A stretch of DNA of 64,000 bases. Source: Anaspis maculata (Eukaryota > Arthropoda > Insecta > Coleoptera > Scraptiidae). The position numbers and the translations under genes were made by a program. The stretch is taken from the NCBI GenBank assembly GCA_949128115.1, contig OX421964.1, positions 44,804,601 to 44,868,600 of the forward strand, read 5' to 3'. This document shows positions 12,700-20,831 of this stretch, piece by piece; the first letter of the stretch is position 1, and each line of letters begins with the position of its first letter. Under the pieces are notes generated by a model that worked only from the letters and a program-made list of their open reading frames with translations, was not told the DNA's origin and made no database searches.

Positions 12700-13408
12700 G
12701 GCGTCAAATACAAAATTTGCGAACAAATGCTACAAAATCGCAAGAAAAACCGCCACAAAGTTGAAAAATACGCGTCGCAGCGAACAGGGTAATAGACAAG
12801 CTAGAGGTTAATACACACTAGTGATTACTTATTTTTCATCAAAAGGTCCGCATTGTTCATTAAATTATAAATAACTGCGTTTTACATTGATCGGATGTGC
12901 GTACGCAACCCATAATGCAACCCCCACCAACTCTATTTTCAGTTTGACAAGCAACGGCCGTGACTTTCCGCTGCTGTCTGCTGTCAACGTCAACTATTTA
13001 TTCGCCATTTTGAAGTTCGCTCCGAGTGTCGTACGTTTGTGAACAAGTGGGCCGCTATTCTTGAATCGTGTGAGAAAAGTCCCTGGGAGTAAAATACATT
13101 CCGCAGTACACTGATGTAGCGAGTGTTGCCTAAAATCGTGGTTTTTAGGCAACTTTCGCTAGTCAAACTGAAAATAGAGTTGTTGGGGGTTGCATTATGG
13201 GTTGCGTACGCACATCCGATCAATGTAAAACGCAGTTATTTATAATTTAATGAACAATGCGGACTTTTTGATGAAAAATGAGTAATCACTAGTGTGTAAT
13301 AACCTCTAGCCTATTACTCTGTTCGCTGCGGCGCGTATTTTTCAACTCTATGGCGGTTTTTCACGCCACTTTCTAGCATTTGTTCGCAAATTTTGTATTT
13401 GACGCCAT
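12700..13408. mobile_element. Foldback element with ~245-bp arms, loop carrying a MITE fragment
   Basis: The left arm (about 12700-12946) and the right arm (about 13160-13408) are inverted repeats. GGCGTCAAATACAAAATTTG at the left outer end matches its complement at 13390-13408. CAGTTTGAC at the inner left edge matches GTCAAACTG at 13161. The arms are highly similar with scattered changes. The ~210-base spacer contains a truncated MITE (13051-13158). Confidence 0.75.
13051..13158. mobile_element. Truncated second copy of the 185-bp MITE
   Basis: From GGCCGCTATTCTTGAATCGTGTGAG to TTTAGGCAACTTTCGCTA the sequence follows the MITE at 2042-2226 with few differences, then stops exactly where the right foldback arm begins (GTCAAACTG). 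The second MITE end is missing. Confidence 0.75.
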
Positions 13409-14274
13409 TACTTCAGAAGACGAGTATGCGCGCTGATGGCGCGCTGGATAATGAAACGTACTATTGCAATAAAAGGCAATGGGTAACACTTTCATTCTAT
13501 CGTCCGTCAAGCTGTCCCTGTGAACAGCTAACTGAACAGCGCTACGATAATAATAATTTCTAGGGTCTTTCAAGTTCATTTTTCGGGCATTGCATCAGTA
13601 ATAATAATAATAATGAATTATTGTCTTAGTTGTCGAACATAAACATGAGTTCACAACAACAGAGGAAAATGTACTTCTGGGGCGGAGTTTAACCCACGGT
13701 TTCTTTACTCCACCCCGAGAGATTATTTTACAGATTAGAGTAAGCTTTGAACAAAATGTATTATGTTGGTTCAATAGAATTAATCTAACGTCTTGAAATA
13801 TGATACCTGCTATAATGTGACGCATTAATGTGTAATGTGCTACCGTGACATCGCGACGTAATGTACGCGCAAGTGAAAATGTTCGCGAATACGTAGCGAA
13901 AATCGTCCCTATTGGTTGGTGGCTCTTCGCTTATGCTGTTAGGTAGTAGTGGCCACTGAAGAAAATGATGCCCAAGCGCGACGGTACCAGAGAAAATGGA
14001 ATGAGATTGTCCACTGCCCAGAGACTTGTCCTACTGATGCTTATCAGTCTTATCACTGAGTACTAGTACTACTAAATCTAGTTTATACTTGAACAGCACG
14101 CAGTTAATAAGAAAATACATACAGGAAATGGTCAAAATGCACTCACGCGCTTGTTTTGTATCAACTCTTGTGAATTGAGTTAGCATTATACCATTCGTAC
14201 CTACCAATAAAACACATTTCTTCCACTGCTTACCCTAAAGAATAAAGCCGTGAAATTTATTATAGGTACAAAAC
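13409..14274. other. Intergenic stretch with a short (TAA)n microsatellite
   Basis: A short TAA-type microsatellite lies at about 13595-13612. No gene is recognised in the rest. Confidence 0.4.
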
Positions 14275-14398
14275 TACCGTATGATCAAAAACTTTTCTAC
14301 TTGCGGTAGGCTGTGGCCTGGCCAAAATCAGCCTTGTTTGCCTGCCAATGACCAGGCCACAGCCTACCTCAAGTAGAAAAGTTTTTGATCATACGGTA
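14275..14398. repeat. Near-perfect hairpin, ~47-bp arms
   Basis: The left arm from TACCGTATGATCAAAAAC to GGCTGTGGCCTGG (14275-14321) pairs with the right arm CCAGGCCACAGCC to GTTTTTGATCATACGGTA (14352-14398). Only one or two mismatches are visible, with a loop of about 30 bases. The arms are far closer to identity than those of the older foldbacks nearby. Likely a very small MITE; an RNA hairpin precursor is a less likely alternative. Confidence 0.8.
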
Positions 14399-14969
14399 TT
14401 TTGGGCTATTAGGTATGAGTATAATAATAAGCAATCTGCTACAAAGAAGCCATTGGCAACAGGTTTTCAATTCTACCTCAAAATCACGTCCAGCATACCA
14501 AGTCGCAACAGCACGAGAAGCGTCTGAAAATCTAATATTAATGTTTTACGAGGTGTCGACTTTAATGAAACCCATTCAGCCGGGCTTAAGAATAACGGGG
14601 GCAGCGTCGTAGACCGCAATTAAAAACATCTCCGACTTAATTAAGATGCTATTATTAAAATCCGCCACCGTGTGCTTATTCTGCGCCTCGTTTTGACTCT
14701 TCCTCCTCCTCCGGCAAGGCAGAGGCAGAAGGCTTTTCTCAATGCAGCACAATATGAGACGCCCGCCGTCGCCGCCGAGAAAAAGTTGCATGCCGCCGGA
14801 GAGAAGTGGAGGTAGAGCATCATACCACGGGAGAGGTGGATTACGCCTCTAGGGAACAAAGAGAAATACAGGAGTATCTGGAGGAATCTGGACGGATATT
14901 ACATTTTATAATGAATACACCAGATGCCGCACCGCACCGTTGCGTTGCTTGGGTGGAAGATGAAGTGAA
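14399..14969. other. Moderately GC-rich stretch without recognised gene
   Basis: Around 14580-14830 the composition is more GC-rich and contains TCC/GGC-rich runs, but no frame shows a domain. It could be conserved non-coding host sequence; nothing more can be said from the bases alone. Confidence 0.3.
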
Positions 14970-14992
14970 GGGGGTGGTGGTGGTGGTGGTGT

Positions 14993-15024
<32 letters not shown>

Positions 15025-15033
15025 ATAGTAAAA
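14970..15033. repeat. Trinucleotide microsatellite (GGT)n then (AGT)n
   Basis: A run of GGT units passes into TAG/AGT units. In frame on the plus strand it gives a valine run, which explains an artefactual open frame there. Confidence 0.9.
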
Positions 15034-15224
15034 GACCGTGGAACCCGATGGATCTTCAAGCATAAAAATGAAAGTTAGTTATCAACGTACCTACCGAACT
15101 AGCTGTAAAATAGGCATTTCAGTAGTTCTACGCCTAACAATAATCATTAATCACCTACGCGCGTAACGTTATTCCTACATTGGCATTGTGACAGTATCAC
15201 TTACTTCTTTGAGGGGGTTTACTA

Positions 15225-17320
15225 TGTAATCCCGACATACGGAATCCCGACACACCGTAATACCGACATCGACAGACCCTCAATCCCTCGCTCAATCCCG
15301 ACAGATCCAAAAACCCGACCTCCCAAAATCCCGACAGTCTAAAGCTCGACAGTCTGAATCGCGACAGTCTGAATCGCGACAGTCGTCTTTTGTGTAAAGA
15401 GCCAAACAGCTCTTCGGGCACTTGACAAGGCTCATGTGCTTACATCTTTGGTATACATACATGACGTCTCTTGTGTGAAGTGTCATTCAACAAACAGCCC
15501 TTCGGGCACCCGACGGGATCCATGTGCACACACCTCGGCACACAAACCTTCCGAATAATATCCAAATCGTCTTTTGTGCAAAGGACCACATAAAACCCTG
15601 TCCGGATCATTCGTTTTCATATTTTGGTACTGCTGTGTCACTAGGAGCCCTAGCGGGTCCCCTTCTATTACCATGTTTTGTTTAAAGCTCTGATAAGCCC
15701 CCGCGTATCTTCTAATGGCTTTTGGAACTCTAGTGAGCCTCTTTGTCTCTATTGTCGCATATAAAATAGGCCAGAGAAAAATGCAAGGGGGCTCAGTAGA
15801 GCTTCAAACGATATCTAAGGCAAGAGGGGGCCAAGTGGAGCCCTATGTAACAAAAAAAAGGCAAAAAGGGCTTAATGGTACTTTGAAAGCCAAGAAAACT
15901 ATAAGTGAGCTGACTAAGGGCTCCAAACTACACTTGAGAGCACATGGGAATATAACAATATAATATAATATGGAGGCACAAGATGCTTTCTAACGCTGTG
16001 AAAGTCATGGAAAAATGTTAGTTGGCTCAGCAGGGCTTCAAAAGCAGTTATAGGAACAAGAGGACCTCCGGGGGGGCACTAAGGCTTGCAACAACGCAGG
16101 GAGGAACAAAGGGGCTTGCTGGAGTTCTGAAAGCACGAACAACACAAGAGCGCTTATCAGAGCACCAAACGACACGAGGACCTGAAGACCTGATAGAACT
16201 CCGAAAGCCACGAAGAATGCAAGGAGTTAGCAGGCCTTCAAACAATTTTGAAGACACAAGAGGGCCCAATGGAGCGCTGTATAACAAAAGGAGGCTTACT
16301 GGTACTCTGAAAACCATGAAAATTATGGGTCCTGATAAGGGTGCTTATCAGGACCCCAACTACATTAAAGAACTTGAGGGGGCCTGGCAGGGCTCCAAAT
16401 ATAACATGACGACACAAGGGTGCCTACTATTTGTACTCCGAAAGTCACGGAAAAATGTAAGGGGCTCAGCAGGGCCCGAAAAACGTTGAGGAAAAAAGGC
16501 GGCCCAATGAAATTCTTGACTTCTGGATAACACAAGAAGGCGAAAATGCTTACTAATTCTTCAAAATCTACGAAAATGCAAAGGGGCTCGCAAGGACTTC
16601 AAACGACATCAAAAGAACAAGTCCACTAGGGCTTCCAACAACGTAAGAAGGTACGAGGAGGCTTGGTAAAACTCTGGAAGCCATGACAAAATACGATTGA
16701 GCTAATTAGGGTTTCAACGACACATGAGGGCACAAGGGGGCCCGACAGAGCTCCAAAGGTCAACAAAAAATGCAAAGGGACTCAGAAAGGCTTCAAACGA
16801 TTGACGACAGAACGGGGCCCAGTGGAGTTTTGTATAATAATAATAATAGAGGCAAAAGAAGCCCCTTTTGGGCAATCTGGTCTCTGGTACTCTGGAAGCC
16901 ATATGAAAAAACATGAAGGGGCTCATCAGGGCTCCAAATACATTTGAGGAACCAATGGGGCTCGATAGGGCTCCAAAGGACATGGCGACACAAGGATGTT
17001 TACTATGCTTAGAAATTAACAGAAAATGTGAGGGGACTCAGTAGGGTCACAAATTATACTGAAATCACGATAAGAGAGATACCATGAAATGATATAAGGG
17101 GGCGCACTGGAATTCTGAGAGCCATGTAATACATTGGGACTCCAAATTACATTTGAGAACATTTAGACTTGTAAGATTTAGCGTGTCGTGCTCTTGGTGT
17201 GTGTGAAAGTTTGACCTGTCGGGATTTAGGGTGTCGGGATTGCGAGGTATCAGGATTCAAATTGATGGGATTCAAACTGTCGAGAATTTGAGTCTGTCGG
17301 GATTATTAAGTGTCAGGATG
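15225..17320. mobile_element. Element with inverted clusters of short CCCGACA repeats flanking a degenerate ~115-bp minisatellite
   Basis: The left end (about 15228-15372) is a cluster of units like AATCCCGACAGTCTG. The right end (about 17215-17320) is a cluster of units like CTGTCGGGATTTAGGGTG, the same motif in inverted orientation. Between them (about 15700-17160) a degenerate unit recurs roughly every 100-120 bases, with wording such as GGGCTCAGCAGGGCTTCAAA and TGGTACTCTGAAAGCCATGAAAA. Open frames across the core (for example 16022-16489) have no domain and reflect repeat composition. The design recalls foldback elements, whose arms are built from tandem repeats, but I do not recognise the family. 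Confidence 0.55.
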
Positions 17321-17944
17321 AACATTGTTGTTGGAATAGGATCCTTGCACGATTTTTTTGTATTGCCTCCAATGATGCTTTGGTAGCCAAATAGCACCAC
17401 AGACTGAACGGTTTTTCGAAAATCTTGATATATTATTTTAATTTGTAATTTTAAAACACAAAAACTGTTAGGCATGCAACTTCCATGCACCGATGTGTCA
17501 GCTGCGGTGATGGAAGATTCTATACTAACAGATTGCGACTACGAATTTTAAATGTTCGACATATCTCACTGTCACCGTCTCAGACGTCTGTGGGGCTGAC
17601 GCTCAATTTAGGTTGAAAAGCGCGCAGCACGAGCTTGGCCCTGACACGTGAGCAAGGGCGACGGCGCTGTTCGCGCCTCCAAAATTTGAATAGGTCTGTT
17701 AAATAATGAGGATTTGAATTTTCGCGAGGTTTCAGAGCGTAGGGCTGCAGCCTCACAAAAAAAAACTTGCAAACGAAAAATAGAACTCTCAGGTTGACGT
17801 CATCGTGGTCATACAAAGTTATTGTTGAAGCGACCGCGTTTTTGGCGAGAAAAATTCAAACTTTGATCTTCATTCAAAGGATGGACAAATTTTTTTGAAT
17901 ATTTTTTTTAGAACGGAAATTATTGTGGATGTTTTGAATGATTT
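17321..17944. other. Stretch without recognised gene, next to the LINE 3' tail
   Basis: No gene is recognised. The stretch ends where the (AATAAG)n tail of the minus-strand LINE begins. Confidence 0.4.
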
Positions 17945-19136
17945 TATAAGAATAAGAATAAGAATAAGAAGGATTTATTTCCAACAGGCAAAAGTGCCCA
18001 GTCATAGGAAAATACAACAATAGATTAATCACAGAAGAAGATGACTAGTCACAATAATTTAAAATACTGGTCTGTATAACATTAAAGGAATCAAAGAAAA
18101 TATCACAGTCTGTCGAATGTCTATTATAATTGCTGCACACAGTGTATATCGGACTCCTGATTAAAGCATTGCTGTTGGGAGTGTCGCAGTAAAAAGTACA
18201 ATGGTGTCTCGCATTTAATCGAGGCACCAAAAATTGGAGTCGCTCAAGAAGCTCTGGGCAGTCGATAGAATTCTGTATTAAATTGTACAAAAATCTGACA
18301 CTCAACACTGTGTGTCTTTTCTCCAGCGAGATAACCTCGTGCCTGATCAACAACAAATTGTGGTCGAACCCCTGAGGAGGATACACACTATCAAGCGTGA
18401 ATGACAAAAATTTAAGAATTTTCTCGGGACTGATTCAAGTCTGTTCACGTAAGTGCTGTATATGGGATACCAAATCAATGAAGCATATTCCAGCTTTGAT
18501 CTTACTAGACTGCAATAAAGTGCTTTGAGACAAGAAGCACTCTTGAACTCTCTGCAGGTGCGATATACGAAACCAAGCATCCTGAGTGAAGACGAAATTA
18601 CATCATCCACGTGATACCTGAAAGAAAAAGAACTGTCAAAGACGACTCCGAGATCCCTAATAACCTCACCACGCCTTACGACCACCCGGCCTATATTATA
18701 GTCATGCGTGACTGGTCTCAGCTTTCTGGTGAATGTGACCACAACGCACTTATCAACGTTCAGAGAGAGGCCGTTTCCACTGCACCACTCACAAACAGCA
18801 TCCACACATCTCTGCAATGCAGCACAATCAAACATCGTATCTATCGTAGAGTAAATTTTCAGGTCATCAGCGAACATCAGCTTATTACAGTTTATTGTCT
18901 CAGCTAAGTCGTTTATATAGATTAGAAATAGCAGTGGTCCCCACTTGGCACCCTGAGCAACTCCAGAAGTTGGAACATATGGACCGGACCTAGTGAAGCG
19001 ACACGTGACACGATGCTCTCTATCAAAGAGATAGGAGCGAAACAACTGCAACAGTGGTGAGGAAAAGCCAAGTCTATTAAGCTTACGCATCAGCAGGTTC
19101 AGATCTATCTGATCAAAAGCCTCAGAAATGTCCGTG
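17945..19136 (-). mobile_element. Jockey-like LINE, 3' half (other half at 31120-31746)
   Basis: The minus-strand LINE ends in a (TTATTC)n-type microsatellite tail (17945-17970 on the plus strand, AATAAG units), typical of non-LTR elements that end in short repeats rather than poly(A). The coding part above it is the C-terminal half of a reverse transcriptase. The upstream half lies 12 kb away because an LTR retroelement has inserted; the bases CGTG at 19133-19136 are repeated at 31120-31123 as the target duplication. Confidence 0.85.
18045..19136 (-). pseudogene. LINE reverse transcriptase, C-terminal half, frameshifted and split by insertion
   Basis: Reading on the minus strand from 19136 to 18347, the protein begins inside catalytic motif A (aspartate followed by a DISEAFDQID-like run) and continues through the motif GVAQGAKWGPLLFLIYIND and the catalytic LMFADDLKIYS box. 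It then has the thumb-like region typical of jockey-type elements (LGVVFDSSFSFRYHVDD, SKLEYASLIWYP). A frameshift near 18400 separates this from the last ~120 codons (18407-18045), whose PPQGFDHNLLLIRHE and CPELLERLQFLVPR segments are typical of the C-terminal tail of such ORFs. Function in the family: target-primed reverse transcription. This copy is dead through both the frameshift and the insertion. Confidence 0.85.
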
Positions 19137-19343
19137 AATTATATCCCAGTTTTCCTCCGGATTTAGCTTACACCGCTTATTATATATTATGCTTAGCTTA
19201 GCTTTTTTAACATTATATAGACTCCAACGCCCCAAGCGGCACCAGTTACGACATTGCACGCTTAGAGCTCGCATGTATTCATTATTGTATTTTTGCGAAT
19301 AAAAACATTTTTTTTGAAGATTCTCGTGAACGAACATTTAATT
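19137..19343 (+). repeat. 5' LTR of the outer retroelement (207 bp)
   Basis: Contains a TATATA-like tract near 19178-19188 and an AATAAA at 19298-19303, placed as promoter and polyadenylation elements would be. It ends in AATT, and the bases that follow, TTGGCGCAGTACTTCTGG including the last LTR bases, look like the TGGCGCAGT-type primer-binding site of insect errantiviruses overlapping the LTR edge. Confidence 0.9.
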
Positions 19344-19583
19344 GGCGCAGTACTTCTGGTAGAATCACTCTGTCAAAAACGTGTTCTAAAATAGTGCGTC
19401 TAAGTTCCAAAAAACGCGCTAAGACACGGAGCATTTTGATGCCTTAAACCGACAGACGAACCTACAACCTACAAAGAAATAGTGACGAACTTTCGAGTGT
19501 GGATCCAATCGTAATAATTGAGGCCTTCCACACCAAAGTTCCGAACAACAAGTCCGAGATCAACACGACTACAAATCGAACCG

Positions 19584-19619
19584 ATGTCCACAGCAGCGAT
19601 ATACCTCATCACGCTGTAA
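19584..19619 (+). promoter_or_regulatory. Leader micro-reading frame ending in a splice donor (putative first env exon)
   Basis: An ATG at 19584 opens an 11-codon frame rich in small and hydrophobic residues. It stops at a TAA (19617-19619) that is part of the sequence CT|GTAAGT, a consensus 5' splice site with the intron starting at 19616. The gag ATG (19629) lies 13 bases inside that putative intron. On unspliced RNA this is a short upstream ORF. On RNA spliced to an acceptor near 29236 its reading phase continues into the env frame, which lacks its own ATG and hydrophobic leader. Seen directly: the ATG, donor and phase. Inferred: its use as the signal-peptide exon. Errantivirus env is known to be made from spliced RNA. 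Confidence 0.55.
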
Positions 19620-19628
19620 GTACACTTT

Positions 19629-20831
19629 ATGTCTCTAAGCGGCCGTAACTCCGGTTCAGATTCAGATTCAGAGGAGAATTTAGACGCGAAGGTCGAAGAC
19701 GCTATTTTGTCTTTCCGCTTGTTAGGACTAGGCAAAAGCAGAAGGTCTAGATCGCGGTCCCCTCATAGAAATAACGAAATAGAATTACGCGCAGCCGAAA
19801 TTCTAGCAAATATGGCAACAGGAGCAGCTCCCACGGTACAACAAGTAATGCAACAAGTACCCCTTGGGAACCCTCCGAATGTTGTGCCACAAATTTTTAA
19901 AGATGCCTACCTTAATATGGTCCCTGAGTTTACAGGAGACCAGGCTTTATTAGGCGATTATTTACGCCTCGCAGAAGATATAATTGTAAGTTTTTATAAC
20001 AATCAAAATCCGGATGATTTTCAGAACAAATACATCCTAAATTGTTTGAAAAACAAAGTTACAGGTAAAGCGAAAAGCGATATCTCAACCTACACAATAG
20101 ATTGTTGGCTGGACTTAAAATCCGCCTTGTTAGCAACTTATGCAGATAAGCGCGACCTGCAGTCATTAACGTTGGAGTTATGCGAACTCAGACAAGCTCG
20201 TATGTCGGCTATTGAATTCTTCAACGCTATACAAAAAAACTTAAATTTACAAATAGCCTATTGCACAAATCATTTTCCAAACGACAAAAAAGTTCACCTG
20301 ATAGAAAATGCCACAGATTTAGGGCTTAGGGTGTTCCTTAAATATTTAAATAAACCAGTCGGTGACTATATCACCACGCGCAATCCGGCGACGCTTCAAG
20401 AAGCGCTAAGTATTTTAACTAATGATTTTCAAGTAAATCAAAAAACAAACCCCGTCGTGCCAGCGGCTCCCTATCAAGCACGATACCCGCCAAGGTTCGG
20501 TAAAAATCCCCAATTTCAGTACCCAAATAAACAATTTCAAAATTATCAGACAACGCAAAGACAACAATATCAAAATCCGAAACCATATAATGCGTTTCAA
20601 CCAAACCCAAATTATGTACCAGCAAACAAACCGGTACCCATGTCAACCTCAACGATAAATAATAACAATTTTCAAAAATATAAAAATAAGCCATTTATAA
20701 CTCACAACAATATAGAAGAAGGAAATCCTCCAGAGAATGTAATCGAGTCCTCTGCCGAAAATACAGTGCAGGACGGACGAAACCATTTTTTAGAGGAACA
20801 AGCCTCGAATCACCCATCGTTGAATTATTGA
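19629..20831 (+). CDS. gag: Gag polyprotein of the outer errantivirus-like element (400 aa)
   Basis: Gag would assemble the particle and package RNA. The 400-residue frame starts at the first ATG after the putative env splice donor. The N-terminus is acidic/serine-rich followed by an SRRSRSRSPHR basic-serine cluster (about residues 37-47). The middle (about 80-270) has the helical character and spacing of insect Ty3/Gypsy capsids (YLNMVPEFTGD, LRQARMSAIEFFNAIQ). The C-terminal third is rich in Asn, Gln, Pro and Tyr. I see no CCHC zinc knuckle, which is usual for insect errantivirus gags. It overlaps pol in the -1 frame and ends at 20829-20831. No lesions are visible. Confidence 0.85.
   Translation: MSLSGRNSGSDSDSEENLDAKVEDAILSFRLLGLGKSRRSRSRSPHRNNEIELRAAEILANMATGAAPTVQQVMQQVPLGNPPNVVPQIFKDAYLNMVPEFTGDQALLGDYLRLAEDIIVSFYNNQNPDDFQNKYILNCLKNKVTGKAKSDISTYTIDCWLDLKSALLATYADKRDLQSLTLELCELRQARMSAIEFFNAIQKNLNLQIAYCTNHFPNDKKVHLIENATDLGLRVFLKYLNKPVGDYITTRNPATLQEALSILTNDFQVNQKTNPVVPAAPYQARYPPRFGKNPQFQYPNKQFQNYQTTQRQQYQNPKPYNAFQPNPNYVPANKPVPMSTSTINNNNFQKYKNKPFITHNNIEEGNPPENVIESSAENTVQDGRNHFLEEQASNHPSLNY
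20786..20792 (+). promoter_or_regulatory. -1 ribosomal frameshift heptamer T TTT TTA between gag and pol
   Basis: In the gag frame the codons are CAT TTT TTA, so the bases T TTT TTA form a canonical X XXY YYZ slippery heptamer, the same class as used by many retroviruses. From this point the -1 frame is open and leads without interruption into pol, while the gag frame reaches its TGA 37 bases later. Pol has no suitable ATG at its start, which fits frameshift expression. I did not identify a downstream stimulatory structure. Confidence 0.75.

Noticed and set aside
14806..15078. Valine-rich and threonine-rich frames on both strands
   Set aside because: Produced by the GGT/AGT microsatellite.
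16022..16489. 155-codon frame in the minisatellite core
   Set aside because: The sequence is a degenerate tandem repeat with few stops; the translation has no domain and recurs as repeat wording.
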